Positions 16,355 to 25,358 of a stretch of DNA of 64,000 nt are shown in pieces. This stretch comes from Bacillota bacterium (lineage in GTDB: Bacteria > Bacillota > Clostridia > Christensenellales > Aristaeellaceae), in assembly GCA_030057655.1 (NCBI GenBank), contig JASGUQ010000031.1, positions 111,846-175,845 on the forward strand, given 5' to 3'. Position numbers and translations under genes: made by a program. A model generated the notes under the pieces. The model was not told the DNA's origin. It ran no database searches and saw nothing but the letters and a program-made list of their open reading frames with translations. Positions within the stretch are counted from its first letter, which is position 1. Every line of letters starts with the position of its first letter.

Positions 16355-17593
16355 TTATTTATACAGCGGGAACTCCCGGCTTAATTGGATGGCCATTTCC
16401 TTCACTTCGCCCACCGCGCTTTCGCCCTTTTTAATGATGGCGGCGATGCCGGAGGCGATCTGCGTCATTTCTTTTTCTTTCATGCCGCGCGTTGTCACCG
16501 CCGGGGTGCCGATGCGCACGCCACTGGTCTGGCTGGGCTTGCGCTTGTCCCTGGGCACCATGTTCTTGTTGACCGTGATGTTCGCTTGCCCCAGCAGGTC
16601 TTCAAGCTCCGCCCCGCTCATCTCTGTGTCCACCAGGTCGATGAGCAGCAGATGGTTGTCCGTGCCGCCGGACACCATGCGCACCCCTTCCTTGTGGAAG
16701 GTTTCTTCAATGGCTTTGGCGTTTTTCACGATCTGCCCGGCATAGGCCTTAAACTCCGGCTTCAGCGCCTCTTTAAAGGAAACGGCCTTGGCCGCGATGA
16801 TGTGCATCAAAGGGCCGCCCTGGATGCCCGGGAAGATCGCCTTATCAATGGCCTTGGCCAGGCTTTCCTTGCACAGGATCAACCCGCCGCGCGGGCCGCG
16901 CAGGGTCTTGTGGGTGGTGGAGGTCACCACGTCCGCGTAGGGGACGGGGCTTGGGTGAAGGCCGGTGGCCACCAGGCCCGCGATGTGCGCCATGTCCACC
17001 ATCAGGTAGGCGTTCACGGCGTCAGCGACCTCACGGAATTTTTTGAAGTCCAGCTCCCTGGAGTAGGCGGACGCGCCCGCCACGATCAATTTGGGTCTGA
17101 CTTCAAGCGCTGTCTTCATCAGCTGGTCGTAATCGATCCGCTCTGTTTCCGGGTCAACGCCGTAAGGGACAAAATTATACAGCTTGCCGGACGCGTTCAC
17201 CGGGCTGCCATGGGTCAGGTGGCCGCCATGGTTCAGGTTCATGCCAAGCACGGTGTCCCCGGGATTTAAAAGGGCCATGTAGGTTCCCTGGTTTGCCTGG
17301 GAGCCGCTGTGCGGTTGAACGTTGGCGTGCTCCGCGTGAAACAGCTCCTTCGCGCGTTCCCTGGCCAGGTTTTCCGTCACGTCCACAAATTCGCACCCGC
17401 CGTAATAGCGCTTCTCAGGATAGCCCTCTGCGTACTTGTTGGTCAGCGGCGTGCCCATCGCGGCCATGACGGCCGGGGACACAAAGTTCTCGCTGGCGAT
17501 CAATTCAAGATGAGATTCCTGCCTAAAGCATTCATCCTCAATGGTTTTTCTGATTTCAGGGTCAAAATCCAGCGCCTGGGGGATCTTCCACAT
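16355..17593 (-). CDS. glyA: Serine hydroxymethyltransferase
   Basis: A 412-residue PLP enzyme that interconverts serine and glycine while charging tetrahydrofolate with a one-carbon unit. Landmarks are [31 protein letters not shown], the PLP-lysine segment [15 protein letters not shown] and the C-terminal [14 protein letters not shown]. The ATG at 17593 ([10 protein letters not shown]) follows GGAGG and gives the normal family length; the frame stays open further upstream only because it crosses the SRP RNA gene. It follows the SRP RNA on the same strand, after that gene's terminator. Confidence 0.97.
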   Translation of the reverse strand: MWKIPQALDFDPEIRKTIEDECFRQESHLELIASENFVSPAVMAAMGTPLTNKYAEGYPEKRYYGGCEFVDVTENLARERAKELFHAEHANVQPHSGSQANQGTYMALLNPGDTVLGMNLNHGGHLTHGSPVNASGKLYNFVPYGVDPETERIDYDQLMKTALEVRPKLIVAGASAYSRELDFKKFREVADAVNAYLMVDMAHIAGLVATGLHPSPVPYADVVTSTTHKTLRGPRGGLILCKESLAKAIDKAIFPGIQGGPLMHIIAAKAVSFKEALKPEFKAYAGQIVKNAKAIEETFHKEGVRMVSGGTDNHLLLIDLVDTEMSGAELEDLLGQANITVNKNMVPRDKRKPSQTSGVRIGTPAVTTRGMKEKEMTQIASGIAAIIKKGESAVGEVKEMAIQLSREFPLYK

Positions 17594-17624
17594 CGTGATT
17601 GCTACCTCCGCAATGATTTCCGCA

Positions 17625-17747
17625 AAAACCGTGTGCGGCATCGGGTGAACCCGCAGCACATCCCAACTTGCGCTTACTGCTGCTACCTTCCGGTCCTGAC
17701 AGGGTTCACACCATGGAATCGCACGAGGCCCGACATCGCACACGGCC
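17625..17747 (-). ncRNA. ffs: Signal recognition particle RNA (small bacterial type)
   Basis: On the minus strand the conserved apical SRP motif is present: GTCAGGACCGGAAGGTAGCA followed by GCAGTAAGC. The 5' end CCGTGTGCGATGTCGGG pairs with the 3' end CCCGATGCCGCACACGG, closing a single long hairpin of about 120 nt, followed by a TTTTT terminator run. The 5' end is placed about 6 nt after the -10 box at 17758-17753. It pairs with Ffh to target membrane proteins. There is no sign of an Alu domain, so this is the short form. Confidence 0.93.
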
Positions 17748-17752
17748 TGGTA

Positions 17753-17781
17753 ATGATAGCAAAACAAGCCCATGTTTGCAA
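17753..17781 (-). promoter_or_regulatory. Promoter of the SRP RNA gene
   Basis: TTGCAA (17781-17776), 17-bp spacer, TATCAT (17758-17753) on the minus strand, with the RNA starting about 6 nt further on. Confidence 0.7.
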
Positions 17782-17888
17782 GTTTTCAATTCAAGTGTTT
17801 TTAAGCCGGGTTCAATGGTATTCTTCCGCTTTTTCCCGCATGATGCTGTTTGCGCATTTGAGGAATAGCCCGCGGACATATGACCGTT

Positions 17889-18977
17889 TCATTTGTGCGC
17901 GTTGTTGATTTCGTCGATCTGTTCCGGCCTTCTGGGCGGGACGCAGTAGGGGCAGGGGGTCAGGTGTTTGTACGGCTCATCCCCAAGTTCCCCGTAGGTG
18001 AAGGGCTTCAAGGGCAGGAACTTTTCCCGGACGCCGTAGCAGATTTCTGCTGAATGATAGTTCTGCCCGCCTTGATCATTGTAATAAAGCGGGGTCGAGG
18101 GGTCCACATGCGGCAGCTGGCGCCCTTTCAGGTCTTCCCAAATGACCAGCTTGGTGTCCATCCGCCCGCGCAGTTTGTTCCACACCCAGGTCATGTTGGT
18201 GCCCTTGGGCGTCCTCTTGCGTTGCACCCGGATGCACCCGTGGCTGGCGCGCTCACCCAGGACGGCTTCGTATTTATCGTAGTTCTTTTTGCCGTCGCGG
18301 ACGCTGTGAGGCACCTCGTGAAGGATGTCGCCAAAATTGAACCGCAGCCCCATAGCGGCGTTCAAACCTTCCACCTCAAAGCCGCCCACAGGGCTCACGA
18401 TCAGAAACTCACCTGAGCGTGTTTCGTTATAGGGCTGGCGCTCATTGGCAAGGCCGGTCGAAATGATCAGGACGTCATAAAGCTCCCCGTCTTCAAAGAT
18501 GTACATCCTCTGGTCCAGCTTGTCGATCACCAGGCCGTACTTGGCCTTTGGCTTGACTGTCTCCAGCATATTGGTTCTGATGTATCCCTGCACCAGCTGG
18601 TTCCAGGCTTTGACCTTGCTGTCATGGAAGGAACTGGAATAGGTCTCCACCAGGCTCCAGCCGTCGTCCCTTGTTTCCAGAACATGAAGCCCCTGGGAGT
18701 CCCGCGTCACGTCGCCCACAGGCTCTGAATTGCTGTCCGGCTCCTTGTACAAAACCTGCTGGGATTTTTGCTTCCCCTTCACCACGGTGACAGGCTGCAT
18801 CAGCATGTCCCAAACGGCTTGGTGGTTGTTGATGTTCATGGGGGTCTCCCAGTAACCCTTGCCGGTTAAGATATGCTGCGAGGGTGTCGGGTAATACGCT
18901 TCCTCCTGCTTGGCCGACAGGGGACAGGCGCACAGCTGCGCAATGACCAGCAGGGCGGCGACAATGATCTTTAACAT
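17889..18977 (-). CDS. Secreted L,D-transpeptidase (YkuD family) with SH3-like region
   Basis: A 362-residue exported protein. The signal peptide (1-22) contains QLCACPLSA, where LCAC could be a weak lipobox. Residues about 70-140 resemble an SH3b domain (EPVGDVTRDSQGLHVLE, DDGWSLVETY). The YkuD catalytic domain covers about 148-285, with the active site ASHGCIRVQ. Such enzymes make 3-3 crosslinks in peptidoglycan or attach proteins to it. A CPYC pair near the C-terminus (LTPCPYCVPP) is unusual and could form a disulfide. It starts 8 nt after uppP with an AAGGAG site, so the two are one operon. Confidence 0.9.
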   Translation of the reverse strand: MLKIIVAALLVIAQLCACPLSAKQEEAYYPTPSQHILTGKGYWETPMNINNHQAVWDMLMQPVTVVKGKQKSQQVLYKEPDSNSEPVGDVTRDSQGLHVLETRDDGWSLVETYSSSFHDSKVKAWNQLVQGYIRTNMLETVKPKAKYGLVIDKLDQRMYIFEDGELYDVLIISTGLANERQPYNETRSGEFLIVSPVGGFEVEGLNAAMGLRFNFGDILHEVPHSVRDGKKNYDKYEAVLGERASHGCIRVQRKRTPKGTNMTWVWNKLRGRMDTKLVIWEDLKGRQLPHVDPSTPLYYNDQGGQNYHSAEICYGVREKFLPLKPFTYGELGDEPYKHLTPCPYCVPPRRPEQIDEINNAHK

Positions 18978-18985
18978 GACGCTCC

Positions 18986-19822
18986 TTAAACCGCGGGCGG
19001 CTGGATGGGCGGGAAGCCCGCTGTTCCGGTCAGTTGCAGGATGATGACAAGGATGCCCACCAGGGCGACGTAAAGCGCGAATTTGAAGAAACTGATGCGC
19101 TCGATGAGTTTGAGCATATAGCGGATGGCCAGGTAGCCGGACACCGCCGCGAGCAGAAGGCCGATCATGGTCTCAAGGTTGAACAGGGACTTAACGCCAA
19201 ACTGTTCCACCGCGTCCTTGCCTTCCACAATAAAACTGCCCAGGATAGCGGGCGCGGACATCATGAAGGAGAATTTTGCAGCCGTCCTGCGGTTCAGCCC
19301 GCTGATGATGCCGCCAAGCAGCGTGGACCCGCTGCGGCTGACGCCGGGCAAAAGGGCGATGCCCTGAAAGCCGCCCATGATGAGCGCGCTATTGATATTC
19401 ACCTCATCCTTCTGGGCTTTGCCTGCGTTCTTCCTGTCCAGCACCTCGACCACCACCAGGAACAGCGCCGTGATCAGGAAGGAAATGCCCAGGAACCAGC
19501 CCTCAAACAGCTTGTCCAGGTGATCGCCCAGGAGGACCTTGACAAACAGCGCCGGCAGGGAAGCGATGAACAGCAACAGCAGTGTCCTGTTCTTGACCGG
19601 GTGCAGCAGCATGTCGATCCAGTCCTTCCAAAACACGATGGCGACCGCGATCAGCGTACCCATGTGCAGCATCACATAAAACGCGATGGCGCTGCCGCCC
19701 GGCTGATAGCCTAAAAGCCCCAGCAATTTCTCAGCCACGATCAGATGGCCTGAGGATGATATGGGCAAAAACTCCGAAAGCCCCTGCACGATGCCCATCA
19801 GGGCGGAAAAAATCACATTCAT
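18986..19822 (-). CDS. uppP: Undecaprenyl-diphosphate phosphatase
   Basis: A 278-residue integral membrane BacA/UppP enzyme that dephosphorylates C55-PP to recycle the cell-wall lipid carrier. Both signature motifs are present: IVQGLSEFLPISSSGHL near the N-terminus and LLPGVSRSGSTLLGGI in the middle. About eight hydrophobic helices are visible. The ATG at 19822 follows AGGTGG; the longer open frame upstream adds a charged, non-conserved stretch and is rejected. It confers bacitracin tolerance in other species, and a Bce-like module lies elsewhere in the window. Confidence 0.95.
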   Translation of the reverse strand: MNVIFSALMGIVQGLSEFLPISSSGHLIVAEKLLGLLGYQPGGSAIAFYVMLHMGTLIAVAIVFWKDWIDMLLHPVKNRTLLLLFIASLPALFVKVLLGDHLDKLFEGWFLGISFLITALFLVVVEVLDRKNAGKAQKDEVNINSALIMGGFQGIALLPGVSRSGSTLLGGIISGLNRRTAAKFSFMMSAPAILGSFIVEGKDAVEQFGVKSLFNLETMIGLLLAAVSGYLAIRYMLKLIERISFFKFALYVALVGILVIILQLTGTAGFPPIQPPAV

Positions 19823-19948
19823 AAAATCCACCTTTCCATCTGGTTTCAAACGAACCTTCGCTATTCTACCCCACTGCGTTTTGCCGGTCAATTGCGCATT
19901 TTCCCGCGGTTTTCATCCCCAACAGGCATACCAGGTCTGATTTTGACA

Positions 19949-19977
19949 TTGAAACAGGCCGATCTTACAGGTATAAT
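19949..19977 (+). promoter_or_regulatory. Promoter of the MATE exporter gene
   Basis: TTGAAA (19949-19954), 17-bp spacer, TATAAT (19972-19977); the ATG of the transporter lies at 20006. Confidence 0.75.
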
Positions 19978-20005
19978 GAGCACCAGTTAAGGAAAGAAGG
20001 CCCTT

Positions 20006-21451
20006 ATGCAGAAACTAAAGCTTTTCTTCGCGCCCAGGGATATGACGGTCGGCCCTCCCTGGAAGCGGATCCTGGAATTTGCCGTGCCCATGCTCATCGG
20101 GAACATCGCCCAGCAACTGTATTCCTCAACCGATTCTGTCGTGGTCGGCCAGTATGTGGGCGATCACGCGCTGGCGGCTGTCGGTTCCACAGGACCTATT
20201 TCAATATTTATGATCGCCTTGTTTGTCGGTGTCTCAACGGGTGCCGGCATCCTTGTTTCCCAGTATTTTGGCGCGAAAGACAGGCAGGGCCTGAGCCTGG
20301 CCATCGGCAACTGCATCACCCTGACCGCCATCGTCTCCGTGATCATCATGGCGCTGGGCGTCACGCTGTCCCCTCTTATTCTGCGCGCGCTGCAAACGCC
20401 GGAGGAAATCATCAGCGACGCCATCGCCTACCTGCAGATCTATTTCTGGGGCATCGTCGGCTTCACCTATTACAATGTTTTTTCAGGGATCCTCAGGGGT
20501 ATGGGGGACAGTTTCTCTGCGCTGGGCTTTCTGCTTTTGACCAGCGCGCTGAACATCGCGCTGGACTTGTGGTTCGTCATCAGTTTTAAATGGGGCGTTC
20601 CCGGCGTCGCGCTGGCCACCATCATTTCACAAGGGGTTTCCGCCGTTTTGTGTTACAACAAGCTGCGCAAAATGCAGGAAACCTTTGAGATCAAACGTGA
20701 GACCCTTCGGCTTAAAAAGGGCACGGTGGGGGACATCATCCGCCTGGGTCTTCCCTCCGGCATCACCCAGGCCATCTTCTCCATGGCCATCATCCTGGTG
20801 CAGCGGCTTCAAAACAGCTTTGGACCGGATATCATCGCCGCGGCCACCATCTCCATGCGCGTTGACGGCTTTGCCATGATGCCCAATTTCTCCTACGGCA
20901 TGGCGATGACCACCTTCACCGGGCAGAACATCGGCGGGAAAAGGCTGGACCGCGCGCAATTGGGCGCCAAACAGGGCGTGGCGCTGGCGTTTGGCACGGC
21001 CGTCGTCATGACGAGCGCTGTTTTGATCTTCGGCCATGACATCATGAACCTGTTCACCCCGACAGAAAGCATCATTGCCCACGGCATGAGCTTCATCAGG
21101 ATCCTTTCTCTGGGCTTTGTTGCCATGTCGATTATCCAGACGCTTTCTGGCGTCATGCGCGGCGCGGGGGACGCGACAACGCCCATGTGGCTCTCACTGT
21201 TTACCTCGGTTTTGCTGCGCGTTCCGCTGTCCTATCTGCTTGTACACCTCTCAAAAACGCCGGAAATGCCCGCGGGCAACCCGCAGATGGTCTATTATGC
21301 CCTGTTCACCACCTGGATGACGGGCGCCGTCATCAACGTCCTGGCTTACCGCTATGGAAAATGGCGCAAGAAAGCTGTTGCCCGGATGGAAAGCATGGGC
21401 AATCCGACCGATGAAACAGCCGCCGATCATGCGGCTTTGGAGGTGCTGTGA
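20006..21451 (+). CDS. MATE-family efflux transporter
   Basis: A 481-residue protein with twelve hydrophobic segments in two similar halves. Both halves show MATE hallmarks: PMLIGNIAQQLYSSTDSVVVGQ in helix 1 and a matching FSYGMAMTTFTGQNIGGKRL at the start of the second half. It should export cationic drugs or other compounds in exchange for Na+ or H+; the substrate cannot be predicted. GAAAGAAGG precedes the ATG. It ends in an overlap with the YhhN gene (TGATG), so the two are probably translated together. Confidence 0.93.
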   Translation: MQKLKLFFAPRDMTVGPPWKRILEFAVPMLIGNIAQQLYSSTDSVVVGQYVGDHALAAVGSTGPISIFMIALFVGVSTGAGILVSQYFGAKDRQGLSLAIGNCITLTAIVSVIIMALGVTLSPLILRALQTPEEIISDAIAYLQIYFWGIVGFTYYNVFSGILRGMGDSFSALGFLLLTSALNIALDLWFVISFKWGVPGVALATIISQGVSAVLCYNKLRKMQETFEIKRETLRLKKGTVGDIIRLGLPSGITQAIFSMAIILVQRLQNSFGPDIIAAATISMRVDGFAMMPNFSYGMAMTTFTGQNIGGKRLDRAQLGAKQGVALAFGTAVVMTSAVLIFGHDIMNLFTPTESIIAHGMSFIRILSLGFVAMSIIQTLSGVMRGAGDATTPMWLSLFTSVLLRVPLSYLLVHLSKTPEMPAGNPQMVYYALFTTWMTGAVINVLAYRYGKWRKKAVARMESMGNPTDETAADHAALEVL

Positions 21452-22077
21452 TGCCGCACACAGAATTAAGTATCATCCTGTTTGTATTGATGCTCATGAC
21501 CGGTACAAGCTATCAGATCAGCAGCGAGAAAAAATGCTGCTCTTCTTCCGTTCGTCTGACGCTCAAAGGCGGGACGACAGCCTTTGCGGGCTTGTTCGCT
21601 TTATATGTTTATACGCTTTTTGGACAGCCCTTCATGCTGCTTATGGCGATTGGCATCCTGCTGTGCGCGGCGGCGGATGTGCTGCTTGAAATCAAATTCA
21701 TCTGGGGCACCGCCTGCTTCGCGGCCGGACATTTGTTTTATATCGCTTCTTTTATCATCAGGAAGGCTCCGGGGCTTCCTTCCCTTCTGCTTTTCCTTGC
21801 GCTTGTTCTCTTCATCTCCTTTGTGGCCCGCAGGTATGGCCGCCAGGCGCAGATGGACATCCGCCCTTATTTTGCGTACGCGCTGATCATCAGCCTCATG
21901 GCTTCATTGGCCTTGGCTCAGCCGCTTCCTGTCTTTCTTGGAGCGCTCCTTTTCGTTGTTTCAGACGGCATCATCGCCAGGCGTATGCTTTTCCCGGACA
22001 AAAACCCCTGGGACAGGGCATGCATCCTTTTGTACTACGCCGCCCAGTTCACCCTGGCGATCACGCTGACCTTATAA
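21451..22077 (+). CDS. YhhN/TMEM86-family membrane protein (lysoplasmalogenase-like)
   Basis: A 208-residue protein with about eight membrane helices. It keeps family blocks: ILLCAAADVLLEIKFIWGTACFAAGHLFYI (residues about 70-100) and ALLFVVSDGIIARRMLF near the C-terminus; the Asp residues in AAAD and VSD are the conserved polar positions. Animal homologues hydrolyse lysoplasmalogen; many anaerobic Clostridia contain plasmalogens, so a lipid role is reasonable but unproven. The ATG at 21451 overlaps the stop of the exporter gene. Confidence 0.82.
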   Translation: MPHTELSIILFVLMLMTGTSYQISSEKKCCSSSVRLTLKGGTTAFAGLFALYVYTLFGQPFMLLMAIGILLCAAADVLLEIKFIWGTACFAAGHLFYIASFIIRKAPGLPSLLLFLALVLFISFVARRYGRQAQMDIRPYFAYALIISLMASLALAQPLPVFLGALLFVVSDGIIARRMLFPDKNPWDRACILLYYAAQFTLAITLTL

Positions 22078-22193
22078 TATTCACCTGACACTTTTCATAA
22101 TATCTGAAAAATAAGCGCTGATTTTTAATCCACACCGTGTAAGGATGCTGTTCATGATTCCCATGTCAAAAAACATCTAAATTTTACATAAAC

Positions 22194-22222
22194 TTGACAC
22201 AAACTTTACCTTAACGGATAAT
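22194..22222 (+). promoter_or_regulatory. Promoter of the iron importer operon
   Basis: TTGACA (22194-22199), 17-bp spacer, GATAAT (22217-22222), about 90 nt upstream of the permease ATG. No clear Fur box was recognised in 22078-22313. Confidence 0.75.
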
Positions 22223-22313
22223 GTAAAAAAGAAACATCTCCGTTTTCTTTTTCCATTGAGCGTTCTCGCTCAACGCAGTGCGTTTAGATGCGAAAAACAG
22301 AAAGGGGACTCTA

Positions 22314-24179
22314 ATGAGTCGTTCCAAAGTTCGGCGGCTTCAAGGTTCATCCCCCGGCGCGGGCAGAAGAAGGTTGAAAAACCAAATTCTCAATGCGTTA
22401 AAGAATCCATACAATATCATTACATTGATCTCAGTTGTTTTGCTCGCTTATTTGATCATTGTTCCCCTGATAGAAATGATCCGCACCACTTTTACCCTCG
22501 CAAGGGCGGATTTAAGAAGGGTTCCAGGGGGCAAGGCCGGGGAGAGCACCCTGTTCTATTGGAACCGTTTGCTCTTCAGCGAGGTGTCCAGAAATCTGTT
22601 CTGGCTGCCGCTTTGGAATTCCCTGGTCATTGCTCTGTGGACCAGCGCCATTTCCATCACCCTGGGCTCCCTGATCGCCTGGCTGATGGTCAGAACAGAT
22701 CTGCCTTTTAAAAAGTTTTTTTCGCTCGCTGTCATCATTCCCTATATGCTGCCTTCCTGGACCAAATCCATCGCTTGGCTGGCTGTCTTTCGCAATGAAA
22801 CCATTGGCGGTTCAGCAGGCTTTCTAAGTTACCTGGGCCTTCAGTCGCCTGACTGGCTGGCCTACGGCCCGGTGGCCATTATCGCTGTTTTGTCCATTCA
22901 TTATTATGCTTATGCTTATTTGCTGGTGTCCGCCGCCTTGCGCTCGGTCAATTCTGAATTGGAGGAGATGGGGGAGATCGTCGGTGCCAATAAGACCATG
23001 ATTTTGCGGAAGATTACCTTTCCCCTGGTCATGCCAGCCATCTTGTCCAGCATCATCCTTACCTTTTCAAAAAGCATGGGCACCTTTGGCGTCCCTTCTT
23101 TTTTAGGGCTGAAAGTTAATTTCTACACCATCTCCACCTCCCTGTATTCAACCATCCAGCGCGAGAAAGGAACAGGCTTTGCCATCAGCCTGGTGCTGAT
23201 CGCGATTGCATCCATCAACATTTTCATCAATCAAAAGTTGATCGGCTCCAGAAAGTCCTATGCCACCATTGGCGGCAAGGGCGGGCGCACCAACACGCTG
23301 TCCCTTGGCAAATGGAAGGGGCTGATCGTGGCGCTGCTGATCCTGTTTTTGATGGTGGCAGTTATCCTGCCGCTTGGTATTTTGCTTTATCAGACATTTA
23401 TGTTAAAAGCCGGGGATTTTGGATTGTCCAATTTCACCCTGCATTACTGGCTTGGGGAGGCCGATCCGCTGATATCAGACGGCTTGCCCGGCGTGTTTAA
23501 ATCTGCCCAATTCTGGATGTTTGTAAAGAATACCCTGATGCTGGTGGCCCTGACCTCCATCCTGGCCACTGTTTTTGGGCAGCTTCTGGGTTATATCAAC
23601 TCCCGCGGACGCCACTTAAAAAGCGGCAAACTGGTTGAGCAGATGGTGTTTATTCCCTACCTGATCCCTTCCATCGCCTTTGGCGCGATGTACCTTGCGA
23701 TGTTCGCGACGCCCACCAGGATCAGCCTGTTTGGGCAAAGCATCACCCTGATTCCCTCGCTGTATGGCACATTTGCCATTTTGGTTCTGGTTTCCATTGT
23801 GAAACACCTGCCGTTTGCTTCACGCGCCGGGACCTCCAACATGCTGCAGATCAGCACGGAGTTGGAGGAGGCGGGGCAGTTGGCGGGGGCCAGCTTTATC
23901 ACCCGTTTTTTGCGCATTGTGTTTCCGCTGGCCAAAAACGGCTTTATGAGCGGGCTGATGCTGATTCTCATCAGCATTATGAAAGAGCTGGACCTGATTA
24001 TCATCCTCATGACCCCGACCCAGGCAACGCTCCCATACATGGCCTACACTTACTCTACCAGCGGCTTTCAGCAGCCTGCGAGCGCGGTGGCCATTGTGAT
24101 GTTTGTGCTGGTCTTCTTCTTTTACTGGATAGCCAACAAGTTTTTCCACGCGGACATTGCCGGCGGGCTGGGAGGATAA
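22314..24179 (+). CDS. Ferric-iron-type ABC transporter permease (two fused domains)
   Basis: A 621-residue permease with twelve or so membrane helices and two binding-protein-dependent transport domains, the layout of FbpB/AfuB proteins. Each half has an EAA-like loop that contacts the ATPase: ELEEMGEIVGANKTMILRKI and, in the second half, ELEEAGQLAGASFITRFLRI. Ferric-iron specificity is inferred from family and from the binding protein; phosphonate- or putrescine-type transporters have similar permeases. The ATG at 22314 follows AAAGGGGA. The gene ends 1 nt before the ATPase. Confidence 0.88.
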   Translation: MSRSKVRRLQGSSPGAGRRRLKNQILNALKNPYNIITLISVVLLAYLIIVPLIEMIRTTFTLARADLRRVPGGKAGESTLFYWNRLLFSEVSRNLFWLPLWNSLVIALWTSAISITLGSLIAWLMVRTDLPFKKFFSLAVIIPYMLPSWTKSIAWLAVFRNETIGGSAGFLSYLGLQSPDWLAYGPVAIIAVLSIHYYAYAYLLVSAALRSVNSELEEMGEIVGANKTMILRKITFPLVMPAILSSIILTFSKSMGTFGVPSFLGLKVNFYTISTSLYSTIQREKGTGFAISLVLIAIASINIFINQKLIGSRKSYATIGGKGGRTNTLSLGKWKGLIVALLILFLMVAVILPLGILLYQTFMLKAGDFGLSNFTLHYWLGEADPLISDGLPGVFKSAQFWMFVKNTLMLVALTSILATVFGQLLGYINSRGRHLKSGKLVEQMVFIPYLIPSIAFGAMYLAMFATPTRISLFGQSITLIPSLYGTFAILVLVSIVKHLPFASRAGTSNMLQISTELEEAGQLAGASFITRFLRIVFPLAKNGFMSGLMLILISIMKELDLIIILMTPTQATLPYMAYTYSTSGFQQPASAVAIVMFVLVFFFYWIANKFFHADIAGGLGG

Positions 24180-24180
24180 C

Positions 24181-25314
24181 ATGAGCAGGATCGAACTGAA
24201 GAACATCAACAAATTCTATGGAAGCAACCATGTTTTAAAGGATGTGGATCTGGTTATTGAGGATGGGGAGTTCATGACCCTTCTGGGTCCATCGGGCTGC
24301 GGTAAAACCACCACCCTCAGGGTCATCGCGGGTCTTGAGAAACCGCAGCAGGGAACCATCCATCTGGATGGCAAACTTATTGCCAACGCGGAGGAACAGT
24401 TTTTTGAACCGCCCTCAAAACGCGGGCTGAACCTGGTGTTTCAATCCTACGCGCTCTGGCCGCATATGACGGTGTTTGACAACGTGGCTTTTGGATTAAA
24501 GGTCGCGAAATTGCCCAAAAGCAAGATCCATGAGCTGGTAGACAGCGCTTTGTCCCGTATGCAGATCGCGGAGTTTTCCGGACGCTATCCCTCAGAGCTC
24601 TCTGGCGGACAGCAGCAAAGGGTGGCGATCGCCAGGGCGATCGCGTCCTCACCAAAGCTGCTGCTCCTGGATGAGCCGCTGTCAAACCTGGACGCGAAAC
24701 TGCGCATTGACATGCGCAGCGAGTTAAAGCGCCTGCATCAGGAAATGGGAACGACCATTGTCTATGTGACCCATGACCAGGTTGAAGCCCTGACGCTCTC
24801 AAGCAGGATCGCGATCTTTTTTGACGGCCGGATCGAGCAGGTGGGCACGCCCATGCAGGTGTATCAGAATCCCGCCACCCTCAGGGTCGCTTCCTTCATC
24901 GGCAATCCGCGCATCAACATCATTGACGGAACAGCCGAGGTGACCAATGAAGGGCTTGTTGTCAACAGCCCCTTTGGCGAACAGCGCTTTGATTTTTCGC
25001 AATGCACCCCCGTGGTTAAGGGCTTGGACAAGTTCAACTGCAAACTGGGTTTCAGGCCGGAGCAGATCCTTATTTCCAGAACAAAAACGCCCGGTTCTCT
25101 GGCAGCCAAAGTGTATTCAGACATGCCTGCTGGTTCTGAGACCCTGATCCAATTGACTGTTGGCGGGCAATCCTTCCTTGCAAAGCAACTTGGCATCAAG
25201 CGTTATGAGCGGGATGAAACAGTTTTTCTGAGCATCCCGGACGCTCTTCTGAACATCTATGACGACAGCTCCGGGCAGCTGGTCAAATTGTCTGACAGCG
25301 ATGAAATGCAGTGA
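24181..25314 (+). CDS. ABC transporter ATP-binding protein (FbpC/PotA type)
   Basis: A 377-residue ATPase. Walker A is GPSGCGKTTTLR, the ABC signature is ELSGGQQQRVAIAR and Walker B is LLLLDEPLSNLD, followed by the switch His in YVTHDQ. A C-terminal TOBE-type domain (about 245-370) is present as in FbpC, PotA and MalK. It drives the import system with the permease directly upstream and the binding protein 44 nt downstream. GGAGG precedes the ATG at 24181; the upstream in-frame ATG lies in the permease gene. Confidence 0.93.
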   Translation: MSRIELKNINKFYGSNHVLKDVDLVIEDGEFMTLLGPSGCGKTTTLRVIAGLEKPQQGTIHLDGKLIANAEEQFFEPPSKRGLNLVFQSYALWPHMTVFDNVAFGLKVAKLPKSKIHELVDSALSRMQIAEFSGRYPSELSGGQQQRVAIARAIASSPKLLLLDEPLSNLDAKLRIDMRSELKRLHQEMGTTIVYVTHDQVEALTLSSRIAIFFDGRIEQVGTPMQVYQNPATLRVASFIGNPRINIIDGTAEVTNEGLVVNSPFGEQRFDFSQCTPVVKGLDKFNCKLGFRPEQILISRTKTPGSLAAKVYSDMPAGSETLIQLTVGGQSFLAKQLGIKRYERDETVFLSIPDALLNIYDDSSGQLVKLSDSDEMQ

Positions 25315-25358
25315 CAACTGCTAAAAGCATTTCAACAAAACAAAAGGAGGAATGACCC

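Noticed and set aside
17594..17773. N-terminal extension of GlyA by 60 residues
   Set aside because: The extension is the SRP RNA gene read as protein; the ATG at 17593 has a good ribosome site and gives the family length.
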